A DNA stretch of 64,000 nucleotides. Origin: Prorocentrum cordatum (Eukaryota; Sar; Dinophyceae; Prorocentrales; Prorocentraceae). The stretch covers positions 449,703 to 513,702 of the forward strand of contig CAUYUJ010019370.1 in assembly GCA_963575745.1 (NCBI GenBank), in the 5' to 3' direction. Positions within the stretch are counted from its first letter, which is position 1, and each line of letters begins with the position of its first letter. Under the pieces are notes generated by a model. That model made no database searches. It saw only the letters and a program-made list of their open reading frames with translations, and was not told the origin of the DNA. The translations under genes and the position numbers were made by a program. Below, piece by piece: positions 9,261 to 20,204 of the stretch.

Positions 9261-10635
9261 GACTGGCAGACAGTTCGGTTGGCTGACCTGTCACGAACAG
9301 ACGAGCCTTTGATCTCTCTCGCCCTGTTGGGGGAAAGCGCTTTCCGTTCCCGCGCCAGCCAAGTCAGACTTGCCATTGGCCCGTTTTTCTGGTGAATTCG
9401 TTGGTTGCCCTCCCAATCGACCGAGAAGACTCGGTCCTCAAGCGGACGGGACTGGTGAGGGAGGAACGTTCTCATCTGCCCAGGTGCCTCAAAGGGGTCG
9501 GCGACTCTACGAGCAGATCCTGTCGAGCGATATGCTTTTTAAGTGGCAGTGAGCTCGGAGGCGCAGCAGACTATTCCATCCCCATCTGTCTGCACCATGA
9601 TGGTCGCAATCATCATCTGGCGGCTTTCCAGAAAGGGCCTCGCCTGCGAGGGTCTATGGAGTTATCCTCTCTTCCTCGGCGGAAGGCTTGCGGAAGCTTT
9701 CGGAGAGGAAACGAGGGCGGCTCCGCTTGCGGAACGTGGCGGACGGCCAGCGAAAGTAAAAAGTTGCCTTCCAAGAGATTGCAACATGTTTGCGTTCAGG
9801 GATTCCGGAACGGACCATGCACTCGTGGTGTTCACGAGATCGCGTTGATTGCTGAGCGCCAGAGTCCTCCCTCGGTGTGTCTCCCGCCTCACCAGACCTT
9901 CTTCGTTCGACAGTCTGGCGCCCGGAGTCCTCGACCCCCTTCTCGTGGATTTTCGTGTTGCTTGTTTCATCCCGCGCCGTTTTGGTATCACGGTCCTAGG
10001 TCTTCGAAGTGGCCTCCAGTTTCCGAAAATGGCGGCACCACATGGCGCGGTTGGTTCACAGCCGACAGAGGTATGGGGTTTTCCACCCTTGGGCGGGGCA
10101 TCGCGGCGTTCTCGTCCTCCCTCGACTTTCACCCAGCAATTGTTCCCTGCTGGGCAATGATCGATCCATCTGCTGCCAGCGGGGCTTCGGACGCATGGCA
10201 CAGCAGCTGTGCAATTGCCAAACGTAGTTATGGGCCAGAGAGTCAAAGCCTTAGGGTAATTGTTTTGTTTCGAGTGGTTCCCACAAGGGAGCTGCTGCGA
10301 GTGTGTTGAGGCCTGTCATGTGTACATGCAGTACAACTTGTGTTAATGGTGGATCTTGTTTGGTATGATTGCCGCGTCGCTGTGTGTTGTATTTGTTTGT
10401 CGTGCTGTGCTTTGAGTATCGATGAGAACGTTTCGTTTGTTGTCGTCATAGGTTTAAACATGTGAAGCGTCCCCAGTTCGCCCGTTCGCACTGGCGTCGT
10501 GGAACGTCTCAGCTAGAACGCTCGGTTGTGGATGCAGGCGTGTCTCTTCCCGCGGGGCGTCTCAGCTGGAATGGCCTTCTCTTGGGGTGGACGTACCTCT
10601 TCCAATTTCTTCACGGTCACCAGATGTCGCCAGTC
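9261..10635. other. Unassigned region with a 305-codon open frame and family X copy 2
   Basis: An open + frame spans 9,392-10,309 (305 codons) and is not low-complexity. However, a 194-codon minus frame overlaps it, part of it (9,620-9,830) is family X repeat, and I recognise no domain. In GC-rich DNA of this kind a frame this long can be chance. No signal peptide or membrane segment stands out. I do not call a gene here. Bases 10,310-10,635 hold nothing I can name. Confidence 0.3.
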
Positions 10636-10639
10636 CACA

Positions 10640-10752
10640 CGTCCTCCTCCTCCTCCTCCTCTTCCCCCCCCCTCCCCTCCTCCTCATCCTTCTCCTCCTC
10701 CTCCTCCTCCTCCTCCTCCTCCTCCTCCTCCTCCTCCTCCTCCTCCTCCTCT
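10640..10752. repeat. (TCC)n microsatellite
   Basis: About 110 bases of TCC/CCC triplets. Poly-Ser, poly-Pro and poly-Arg frames are artefacts. Confidence 0.95.
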
Positions 10753-10915
10753 CTGGGGGTACGCCATGAGGGTACACCCAGAGGGGTACACGGCCTGAGG
10801 GGTACGCCTAGTGGGGTATGGCCGCACCCGTCCCCTCTTTTTCCCCTGCCCGGCTGCCAGCCACGCCCAGAGGAGTACGCCCCGAGGCGTACGCCCAGAG
10901 GGTTACGGCTGATCC
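10753..10915 (+). repeat. GGGGTACGCC minisatellite
   Basis: Degenerate units of the type GAGGGGTACGCC / GAGGGTACACCCAGAG recur about nine times. Confidence 0.7.
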
Positions 10916-11029
10916 CCTACTCCCTCCCTCCTCCTCTTTCCCTGCTTCGGCGAGCGCAACAGGGTAGACCTTGCCCCGAGCAGTCCTCGCCCTCTCTGGG
11001 CGACACTGGGTGGCCCTCCTCCTCCCCTT

Positions 11030-11130
11030 CCCGGATCGTGTTTTCACGGTCGTGTGTTGACGGTCCCGAGGCTTGGCGAGGGTCTTTGCAGACCGAAATC
11101 GGGCAAACATTTCCCGTCTTGATTTGTTCC
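11030..11130 (-). repeat. Family E dispersed repeat (reverse copy)
   Basis: On the minus strand: AATCAAGACGGGAAATGTTT, ATTTCGGTCTGC, CCCTCGCCAAGCCTCGGGAC, CGTCAACACACGA. Same order of boxes as 13,085, 25,865, 27,885 and 39,480. Flanking 10,916-11,420 has no other supported feature. Confidence 0.6.
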
Positions 11131-11424
11131 ACACTTTGCATGTCTGTGTCTCTTCCCTTGCCTGGAGGGGGAAGATGGGGGAGATGGGGCGGTCGGGGTT
11201 ATTGTAGTGGCCTCCAGCCAGTGCCGCCGATCCAGGGCGCTCCGACTGATGTGATCCTCCTTCGCCCTCGTCCCTCCTCTCTTTTTCCCTCCCTCCCCTT
11301 CTCACTCTGCATTTATCGAAGACGCCTACGGCGAATCACCGCCGCCCCCTGTCTTTTTGGAAGCGCCGATGTGGCCGAACGTTGAGGCCAGACCTGCCAA
11401 GCCATCGGACCATGTGTTCCCCGA

Positions 11425-12700
11425 ATCGGTTTGGAAAGCCTTCGGGGAACACGTGGGCATCTTGAAGGTCATCTTGGCCGTCTTGGAGGCGTCTTGGGCG
11501 ATCTTTCGGCGATCATTGGGGGCTCTTGGGCCATCTCGGGCCGTCGGAAGGCCGAAAAGAAGGAAATGTCAAAATCCGTCGAAAACCTTAGGACAATCAA
11601 GGTTTTTGGCCTTTTCTGGCCTTCCTGGAGGCCCTCTTGGGGGCCTCTTGGGCCGTCTTGGGCCAGCTTCGAGCCAACTTCGGCCATCTTGGTGGGTTCC
11701 TGGCACGTCTGACGCCGTCGGGAGCCGTCTTGAGGGCCTTTCTGGGCCAACGGGGGACCCTCTTGGGGCGTTTCGGGGCCGTCTTGGAGGCCATCTTGGG
11801 CGTCTTGGAGGCCATCTTGGGCGTGTTGGAGGTCTCTTGGGCCGTCTTGGGGCCCTCTTGGGGCCGTCTTGGGGACCTCTTGGGCCGTCATGGGGCCATC
11901 TTGGAGGCCTCTTGGGCGATCTTGGGACGACTTTGGGGGCCTCTTGGGCCGTCTTGGGCCGTCGGAAAGCCGAACATGCGCAAATTCCTCCGGAAACCTA
12001 AGGAAAACCAATGATTTTGGCCTCTGCGGGCCTTCCTGAAGGACCTCTTGGAGGCCTCGTTGGCTCGTCTTGGAGGCCTCTTGGGGGTGTCTTGGGCCAT
12101 CTTGGAGGCCTCTTGGGAGCCTCTTGGGCCGTTTTGGGCTATCTTGAGGCCATCTTAGGCGGTCTTGGCTGCATCTTGGGCCGTGGGGGCATCTTGGGGC
12201 CATCTTAGCCGCCTTGGAGGCCATCTTGGCCGTCTTGGAGGCATCTTGGAGGCCATCTTCGGCCATCTTGAGCGAAAAAGCCGACGAGATTGGGGAATTG
12301 AGCGCCTTCCGGGTGGCCGGCGGGACGGGCCGAAGCCCCAGGGGGAGTTCTTTTGGAAAAAGAACCAAAGCCAAAACCTAGAGGGTTCACGCCAGGCACC
12401 CCTGTGATGAATCAACAGGGGGCGGCGGATCCAGTGGCCTTCGGCCTATTCCGCCACCGTGCCTGGGTGGTGGGTCAGAGGCCTCATGGATGTTGCTTGG
12501 GATCTCGTGGTTGGCCTCTTCGGGGCCTCTGGCAGGCAGTTTTGAGGCCCCCCCAGGCCTCTTGGGCAGTTGCGGGGCTTCTTAGGGCAACTTTGGGGCC
12601 TTTGGGGGGCCTCGTTGGGGCCTCTTGGAGCTTTTGGGGGACCTCTTGGGAGCTTCTATGGGCCTCTTGGGGGCCTCTTGGGAGCTTCTTGGGGCGGTAG
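11425..12700 (+). repeat. Family B composite element(s), copy B2
   Basis: Long array of CTTGGGGGCCTCTTGGG / CCATCTTGGGCGTCTTGGAGG words (11,460-12,270 and 12,480-12,695). Two copies of the non-repetitive core sit inside it: 11,528-11,610 (GCCGTCGGAAGGCCGAAAAG, then GTCGAAAACCTTAGGACAAT) and 11,962-12,020 (GCCGTCGGAAAGCCGAACAT, then AACCTAAGGAAAACCAATGA). At 12,437 a head box GTGGCCTTCGGCCTATTCCG begins a second element. The head box is shared with 18,840 and 19,950. Confidence 0.85.
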
Positions 12701-13084
12701 AGGGGGGTACTCGAGTTCAGGACCCCCTCGGAGGCCACGATCCTCGTGAGGGGTGTCAAAAAATGCCCTTTCCAGAGACACGCGGGTAGCCGCGACAAGC
12801 CCTAGGAGCCCCCCCGGAAAGCGGAGCACAACTCGTCCCCCTTCCCTCCCCCCCCTCCCCCCCTTCCCCGGCAGAGCCACCCCGGCCCCCCCCGAGCAGA
12901 GCTGAAGCTCAGGCTGTAGGCTGTAGGCTGTAGCTGAGGCTTTTTCAAACTCACACGCTGGATCGACGGATTTAGGAGGTTGCCAGAGGCCAGCCAGGAG
13001 CAGTGGCCGCCCTCCAGTTCCGGGGCCGCCGCGGAACGCCAGGGGACGCCCCAGCTTGCCGCGGGGCAGCCAGCGTGAGGCTCC
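12701..13084. other. Unassigned interval
   Basis: Contains a C-rich run (12,838-12,895) and a triple GCTGTAGG repeat near 12,915. No coding feature is supported. Confidence 0.4.
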
Positions 13085-13215
13085 CAACCCAGACAGTCTC
13101 GCTTCCTGCAAAAATCACCACGGGAGGTGTTTGGCCATGTTCGGCCCTCAGGGCTCAGGGACCCTCACAGAGCCTCGGGACCGTCGACAAAACGACTCGG
13201 GATGCAAAACTGGCC
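13085..13215 (+). repeat. Family E dispersed repeat
   Basis: Boxes: AAATCACCACGGGAGGTGTT, GTTCGGCCCTCAGGG, CCTCGGGACCGTCGACAAAA, CGACTCGGGATG. Closest relative is the copy at 25,865-25,985. Confidence 0.7.
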
Positions 13216-13379
13216 ACGGGGAAAGGGATGAGGCTTCTCGGGTCCGCGTTTAGAAGCAGTCAAGACATCGCATGGCTGGGAAGTCTGTTCGGGGTTGGGG
13301 GTCACCCCAGGTGCTGGGGTCGCCTGGGGGGGCTCCAGGCAGCTCGTCGGCCATCCCGGCGGCGGTTTCAGGGAGATGC

Positions 13380-14170
13380 TCGGGGTGCCACGCGCGAGGT
13401 GGTCTGGTCAGTTTTCTGGTCAGTTTCGCAGGAGACATCCTCGCAACGCGGGGCCAGGACATGTCCTGACCTAAGATGGTCTGGCAAGTTTCGCCTGCGA
13501 CATCCTCGTTTTACCAGAGTTATCCTCACGATTCTGGGTGTGAAGTTGCCGCGCGAGAAGCGGTCTGTCCTGTTGCGCCCGAGACATCCTTGCTATTCCG
13601 GGCTCGGAGATGCCCTGACTTGGGGTGGTCCAGCTGATGCTTTCGTTTGACACGTCCTGGACATGTTGCGCTCGAAGATGCCAGACGCGAGGTGGCCTCG
13701 CCATGTTCGCCCGGGACATTATCCGCCTCATCTTCGGGCTCGAAGATGCTGCGCTGCGCGCAAGGTGGTCCAGCTAGTTTCGCTTGAGACATCCTCGCAA
13801 CTCTGAGCTTGGAGTTGCCGCGCACAATGTGGTCTGGCCCGTTTCGCCTGAGACAGTGCCGTTTTTTTTTTTTGTTTTTTTGTTTTTTTTTTCTCGGCTA
13901 CGGTGTGCCCTGAGCTTCGGGGGTCTAGCCAGATTCGCCTGGGGCCCTCCTCGCACCTTTCCGCTCAAATATGCTAGACGCGAGGTGGTCTTGCCAGCTT
14001 CGCCCGAGACATCTTCGCAACTTCGGGCCCGGAAACGCTGCCCGTGAGGTGGTCCGACCAGTTTCGCTTCAGATATGAACGCAATTCTGGGCTCGGAGAT
14101 GCCGCATGCGAGGTGCTCCGACCAGTTTGGCCCGAAGAGTCCTTGGACCTTTGGGCTCGGAGATTCGAGG
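13380..14170 (+). repeat. Family K ~70-bp tandem array
   Basis: Roughly eleven degenerate units with consensus pieces GAGATGCCGCGCGAGGTGGT, CCAGTTTCGCCTGAGACATC and CTCGCAACTTCGGGCTCG. A T-rich insertion (13,860-13,893) interrupts one unit. Isolated reverse-oriented relatives (GGAGGATGTCTC) occur in the 151-bp units at 44.9 kb and near 53,800. Confidence 0.8.
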
Positions 14171-14524
14171 TGATTCAAATTGAGGCAGTGCGGGAGTCGC
14201 CCCCTGTGCTGGGGGAAGCTGGGGGCAAGAGGCTGGGCAAACCATACCAAATGAGAAGTCGAGAAGTCGCCAGATGTACACATGTATATCTATTCATACA
14301 CACGCCAAGGGACGAGACCCAGGTCTCCACCACAGGGGCATTCAAGCCCCATAGCAAGACCAGGCCCATCCTATGTGCAACAAGTTGCAATATCAACTGA
14401 CCAACCAATCCGACATTGAATTGTTGACGTTTCGCGTGTCACCACCAGCTCATCCCGAAACGATGCCCAGGAGAGTTGAGGTGATCAGGGAATTGTAGGA
14501 GCAAGAGAGGTGGCAGCTATTATC
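14171..14524. other. Unassigned interval
   Basis: Nothing recognisable; short frames only. Confidence 0.4.
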
Positions 14525-14750
14525 TTTCAAAGACGAGGAGGAGAGGGGGGAGGAGGAGAAGGAGGAGGAGGAGGCGGAGGAGGAGGAGGAGGAGGAGGAG
14601 GATGGATGAGGGCGCGGAGGAAGAGGAGGAAGAGCAGGAGGAGGAGGAGGAGGAGGAGGAGGAGGAGGAGGACGAGGACGAGGACGAGGGGGACGAGGAG
14701 GGCGAAGGAGAGGAAGCAGGCAGATGAAAAGGAGGAGGAGGAGGTCGAGC
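14525..14750. repeat. (GGA)n microsatellite
   Basis: Purine-only GGA/GAGGAC repeats. Poly-Glu, poly-Arg and poly-Pro frames are artefacts. Confidence 0.95.
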
Positions 14751-14754
14751 AGAA

Positions 14755-15400
14755 GGCCAGAGGCCTCTTGGATGTCTCTCGGACTCTCTCTGAATATCTC
14801 CTGGGGGCTTCCTGGGAGGCCTCTCGGGGCGTCTTGGGGGCCTCTTGGGGCTCTCGGGAGCCCTCTTGAGGCCATCTTAGAGGAGGTCGCTCAAAGAAGG
14901 TGGGAGCTTTACTTAGCGCCACCGCTCTGGAGCCCCCAACGTCGCATCTTGGAGCCCTCTTGGGGCGCTCTTGGGGCGCTCTTGGTTGCTCTTCGGGCCG
15001 CCTTGGGGCCCCTTGGGACTCTCTCGGGGCCCTCTTGGGCCATCGTGGGTCCACCCTGACCCTTCAGAAAGCCATCAGAAGCGAAAAGGCGAGGCAGCAA
15101 AACACATTGGTTTCTTAGGTGCTGGGAGGGTTCGGGCCTCTTGGGTGCTCTCTTGAGTGTGCTCTGGTGCCACTTGGAGTCGTCTGTGGGCGGTCTTGGC
15201 GCCTCATGGGTCACGTTGAAAGCTATCCCGAGTTGTATAGAGCTATCTTGAGCCTTCTTGGAGGCCACCTTGGGTTCTCTGAGGCCCTCGTGGGGCCATC
15301 TTCTTGGGCCATCTTCGACGCTCCAATGGATCGCAGGGCGCCCCGTCCAGGTCCAGGGAGAGAGGGTCGGGGGAGGGGTAACCCCTCCCCGAAGGGAAAC
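14755..15400 (+). repeat. Family B composite element, copy B3
   Basis: CCTCTTGGGGCGCTCTTGGGG words; a core relative at 15,058-15,118 (AGAAGCGAAAAGGCGAGGC, then ACACATTGGTTTCTTAGG); and an end hairpin, GGGGGAGGGGTAACCCCTCC, matching the reverse complement of the B1 and B6 starts. Confidence 0.75.
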
Positions 15401-16984
15401 AGGGGATGGACGAGACAACACGCTAAACCACCTACGCCCAGAGGGCTGTTGGGATTTGAAGGGGCGCGTTGTTCCTTCTATTCGCTAGTTTGAGGGCCCA
15501 TTAGATTTCTCGCCCAAAGAAGCCCATGTGACGCGTTCGGCGCCCCAGCGCGCGGCATGGCACTCCACTGCCGACGTGGGCGACCCAGCCGATCCGCGCT
15601 CGAGTCGTGCAGCGGCTCTCGGGGCAGCTCACCTCGCTGGCGCCTGCGCTCGCTCGTCGAGTCACTGCCGATCTGCAGCGGGTGCAGACGTCGGTGCAAA
15701 ATCCCGTGCACGGCACCACCTGGGAGGCGCCAGTCGCTCAGCAGACGGTTGCAGTGCGTACACCGCGTCATCGAGCAGCCCAGCTGCCGCGTTCCAGAGA
15801 GGGATGCTGGGAGGCGAATCCTTGCACAACCAACTGATACAAGTGACTAGGAGCGCAGCCACCATGATGGGTGGCTCTGGCAGTCTCTTGAACCAAGTGA
15901 TGGTAGAATGGGGGCCTGTCGGTCGGGGTGGGACGACGGCATTTTTGTTGGTGATTCTAGAAGTGCGATCCGGACGATTTTAGAAGCAGGCCGCAGTTTG
16001 TCGTGCATTGTGCGTCCGCCAACGCCGGTGATCTCCATTTCACCGTCGTTTACTTGAAGCACTACAGCGTTGCGAGTGCACGCAGCTATGGATTAGCTAG
16101 AGGGTGCTGGGAGGCAACTGGTTGCGGCGACGAATGCAAGTCTGGATTAAACCTCACGGTTGGCCGCAGGGCTACTTGATGTTGCCAAGTGACCCAAGAA
16201 ACAGCATTCATATCATGGTTAATTGAATTTCGGGCACGATGATTTGCATTCAGGGAGGGGGGTCATAAGTTAGTTGACGTGAAGGCGCGGGTCCTGGTAG
16301 TTACGTTCGTCAGGTTGTCCGTCAGTGGCAAGCCTATCTCCATGGAGCATCCCGCGAAGCACCTTCGTTCTGAGGGTGATTCTGGGGACTCCCACGGGCC
16401 CAGCGACCGCGGCTGCTCATGTGACCAGACTAGTGTGAGACCTCAGTCCATGGCCGTGAATGACGCGCTGCTTGCCTTCAAAAGTTTCGCCCAGATAAAT
16501 CCCATGATCTCAGTGGCGCGCTACGCGCGGTTCTCCGCGGACTGTTGGTTCCCAGAGGACGTGGCTTCAAGCGCTCCCTCACAGGCCGCGATGTGCTTCC
16601 TCCCCTTGACGCTCAGCTTTTCTCTCGCCCTAACTCCGGCGCCGAAGGCTCGAAGGAGGGCCTCAGTCCTGGCTTCGAACGCACAGAGCAAGCCAGCCTG
16701 ATCCACGAAGTGCAGGCGGCCAAGGACAAGGGCGTTTCGGTCGCGCAGAACTGGAAGCCCCCCACGCCGCAGTGCACGAGGCGTCGCCAGCCGATCCACT
16801 GCGCCCATTTCTGGGTGTCGGCGGAGGCGCGGGCGCCCGTGGCCTCCCTTCTCGGCCTCTTGTTGGGCTGGCCGTCGTGAGGGCCGCCACGTCGGTCTCG
16901 CGCTAGCGCGGTAGCTGCAGTCGGGCGTGCGTTGGTAAAGGGGGGCTCTGCCACAGCAAGGGCTCTCGACTTCTACTTTGTGCC
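15401..16984. other. Low-repeat region with two coding-like stretches, unassigned
   Basis: At about 15,535-15,810 a + frame reads PIRARVVQRLSGQLTSLAPA, then LARRVTADLQRVQTSVQNPV, an amphipathic, protein-like composition, but several other frames are open too. At 16,545-16,880 three overlapping frames (+, + and -) are all open for about 100 codons. One contains HEVQAAKDKGVSVAQNWKPP; the minus one contains VLGRLHFVDQAGLLCAFEA. I recognise no family in any of them. These may be exons or retroelement debris. Confidence 0.3.
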
Positions 16985-17365
16985 GACGTCTTGCAAGCGT
17001 AAGACGTTACTGTGCTGGACCTCCCAGAATTCCACGAACGTGGCGGCAGTTGCACAGTTGGCAGCGCCAAGGGAGGGGCGGTGTAAGGTGGGCCCGCGTG
17101 CGACCTCAGTCATTTTGTCACGAACGTTGCGACGGCTGCACAGTTGTCAGCGCCAAGGGGAGGTCCAGCTCGGGTGCGCTTCAGCAGAAGTTGTTTCGCC
17201 TGACGTCCCAGCATTTGACGAATGTTGTGACGGTTGCGTACTCAGCAGCGCCCGGGGAGGGAAGACCTTTTGTTGGTCAGCGTAAGTCTCCGCTGTACTG
17301 GACGTCCGAAAAGCTGACGAAACATGCGACCTTTGCTCACTTGGCAGCGCCCTGGAAGACTTCAG
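16985..17365 (+). repeat. Family L ~95-bp tandem array
   Basis: Four degenerate units built from CAGCGTAAGTCTCCGCTGTA, CTGGACGTCCCAGAATTTGA, CGAACGTTGTGACGGTTGCA and CAGTTGGCAGCGCCAAGGGA. Confidence 0.7.
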
Positions 17366-17402
17366 CCACGCACCCAGGGATGGTATCATACCCTTCGGTC
17401 CC
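17361..17402 (+). repeat. Family H short dispersed motif, copy 2
   Basis: TTCAGCCACGCACCCAGGGA, then CCCTTCGGTCCCACACG. It lies at the end of the family L array. Confidence 0.55.
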
Positions 17403-17925
17403 ACACGTTGGCACATTATGTGCGTACCTGTTGTGCGCATGTGTTTACATTCGCTCACGCCTGCAACTCAATTGCAATATTGATCTGGGACGGCTGTGCC
17501 TTGTTGCAAATTTCACATACGTGGTATATGCAGGCTGACAATATCTGTATAAGCATAACACGTACATTTACCGTCACATGGTGGTTGGATTCCCATATTA
17601 AAGGTGCAGTATATTGCATGTGAGTGTAGTGCAACGTTCCTTCATGGATGCGATGCATGCCTGCACGTGTTACATGATAAGGTGTGGCATATGTTGATGA
17701 TCCATGATCCAGTGCCGTACGTGCGCCAAGTCTGAGCGTTTACTTTCTCAGTCGTTGTATGTGCGCTGCATGTTCATATACGGTACACGTGTGTCTACCA
17801 TCTTGTACGTTACGTATAAACCTGCAACAGGTTATGTTGGCTACGCTCGCTCACCATGTGTAGCACATTTGCAAGTCTCTCCGATCGATGCGATGCGATG
17901 TGTATACGTGGCGTGTACATGCATG

Positions 17926-17966
<41 letters not shown>

Positions 17967-18830
17967 CGAATGCCCCCCCCCCTGGGATCCGACATACCAT
18001 CTTGAATCGTGTTCATCTTAATATTCCTCTTCTTCACAGTTTACCATACGGTGGGTTTTTTCGTTAAGGAATGTGCCTAGGAGGCTGCAGACCTTGGAGG
18101 ATTCCTTATCTGATGAGGGTGGCGGTGATATTCATTGCCACTCCACGATTGGACTTCCACTGGCTTCCAGACCCTGGGTTCCTTCTCCAACGGTTCCTTA
18201 TCCAATGCCACCACCGTATTTCTCTTCATCATGTCTGCGCATCATCCTTCCTCACTCTCCTCATGCATCCTGCTGCCGCTCGTCTTCTACCCCTCTCGTC
18301 TCGCCCGTTTCCCCCACATCAAATTGAACGCGAGCGGATCCCAAGAGAAGCTCAATGGGGACGGGGCAGTTCCCAGACCCAGACATTCCCCTATGGAATT
18401 CGAGTCGAGGAAGGGCCAGCAGTGGCATCTTACAGGCATTCAGATTTGACCCCGCCATCCCTGGGCGGCGGCGAGCGGGTCCTCGCCGACCCTGTGGGCT
18501 GTGAGTTGTGACACCGTAGCCACGTGCATGGGTTCCCGGGGGGGGGGCAATCTTGTTGCGGTGTTACGCAGATCAGAACGGGAGGATAAGAAAATCCAAC
18601 TACTTAAAGTACGTCTTTGTCCTTCGATAGGTGTTCCGTGAGCCTCGCACGCGTATCAGGTTTCCGCGTAGTTTTCATAACGAGCGGCGGCCCGTGATAT
18701 GTTACCACCCCAAAAATCAAGCAAGTTGATATGACGATGTGACCACTTGTTGCGCAAGGGCCGGGTGCGTCGCAAGGGTAATTTGTTCAATCGCTTCGCT
18801 CACTGCGGCAGCCCATACTGTATGTATGTA
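17403..18830. other. AT-richer unassigned region with one (TA)n tract
   Basis: A (TA)n run lies at 17,928-17,961. The remainder is of lower GC content than its surroundings and shows only short overlapping frames. Nothing further is supported. Confidence 0.4.
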
Positions 18831-19300
18831 TGTCGTGTTCGGTGGCCTTCGGCCAGATTGGGCCGTTGACAGAAGGCCTTGCTGGGATGCTTCTTGTCGC
18901 AGCATTTTGGGGCTTGGTCCTCTTGGGAGCCTCTTGGGGCCTCTCGGTTGTGTCTTGGGGGCCTCTGGGGGTCTTGAGGGCTGCTCCTGGGGGGGTTGCT
19001 GGCGGTTTCGGGGTCCATCTGGGCTCCAGATGGCAATCTCTGGAGACTCCCTGGGAGGCCTCTTGGGTGTATTGGGGCCCTCTTGGGTCCTCCTGGAGCC
19101 CTCCTGGAGCTTCTTGGGTTGTCTTTGGGCGATATCGGGGACCTCCTGGGCCACCTTGGGATCGGAAACACGAAAAGGCGATATCGTGAAATCCTTTCGA
19201 ACACCTGAGGAGAATCAATGTGCTTTACCCCTCGGGGCCTTCTTGGGGGTTCTCTTGGAGCTCTCTTGAGGCGTTTCGGAGGCGTCTCGGGCCATACAGA
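18831..19300 (+). repeat. Family B composite element, copy B4
   Basis: Head box GTGGCCTTCGGCCAGATTGG followed by GGGATGCTTCTTG, CCTCTTGGG words, and the core at 19,158-19,228 (GATCGGAAACACGAAAAGGC, then AACACCTGAGGAGAATCAAT). Confidence 0.8.
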
Positions 19301-19939
19301 GATTACCTTGGGCACCGATCCCGCTCGTCGGCCGCTCGTGGGCTTTCTCGGAGCTCCTTTGGGACGCTCCCTGGGGCGCCCTGGGTGGCCCCGTGGGCGG
19401 CGCCTGGGAACCAGACCATCTCTGAGGGGACCTTGCGCCCCGGAGATCCCCCGGAGAGCTGGCAGGGTGCTCTTCGCCGAGGGATGCCAAAGGGGCGGCC
19501 CCGCGCGCGCGAAGGAGAAGAGACTAAACTCGCTACCGGAGAGCTTCGCACGCCTTTGTTCCGCTGGGCCTGCGAATTTCATGCGGGTGTGTAGTATGTG
19601 ATCGGTCACGCCGTCACTTGTCCAGAGCGCGAGGTGGAACCCTAGGGATCACCGGGTACTATTGGGTCTGGCGGCCGCGGCAAGCGGGATAGGTTCTGCC
19701 ATCATTTGTCGAGGACGCGAGGCGGGACACTGGGGATCACTGTGGACTCTCGGGGCCTGGCGGCTGCGGCATGCGGGGCGAGCGAACGGATCGGCAGCTT
19801 TGCTTTGAACTTCCAACAGTCCAGACCTGTTAGACGGGGAGAACCCACTCCGGTTTTGGCAGCGGCTCGGAGAGCCTCAGGTCCTTGCTTGAGATTCCTC
19901 CTCGTGCATTCCCCGTGAGCTCTGATTTCTACGTGTTCC
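19301..19939. other. Unassigned interval with an ~83-bp duplication
   Basis: The segment starting TCACTTGTCCAGAGCGCGAG at 19,614 recurs diverged as TCATTTGTCGAGGACGCGAG at 19,701, both continuing GGGATCAC and CTGGCGGC. No coding feature is supported. Confidence 0.5.
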
Positions 19940-20130
19940 AGGAAGTAGTCGAATGGCATTCGGCCCATCACGCCACCCTGCCTGAGTTGTGGGTCAGAGT
20001 CCTCAGGGATGCTTCTTGGGGACTCTTCGGAGCGCTCTCGGGGGCATCTTGGGGACAGTTTGGGGGCCTTTTGGACCGTCGTGGGGCCCTCTTGGGGTCT
20101 ATTGGCCCATCTTGAGGCCTTCTTGGGTCC
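19940..20130 (+). repeat. Family B element, copy B5 (short)
   Basis: Head box GTCGAATGGCATTCGGCCCA, CACGCCACCCTGCCTGAG, GTGGGTCAGAGTCCTCAGGG, ATGCTTCTTGGGG, nearly the same order as the head at 12,437. Confidence 0.75.
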
Positions 20131-20204
20131 GAACATTTTACGCGACAAGCCGCGGGAAGCCCCCGACACGCCGCGACAGGCACCGAGAGATTTGGCAATT
20201 TGGG

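Noticed and set aside
9392-10309. 305-codon + frame as a gene
   Set aside because: Overlaps dispersed repeat X, has a competing 194-codon minus frame and no recognisable domain; kept only as an unassigned region.
11425-12400. 200-300-codon frames rich in Gly, Leu, Trp, Pro over family B repeats
   Set aside because: Same composition in every copy and on both strands, produced by CTTGGGGGCC words.
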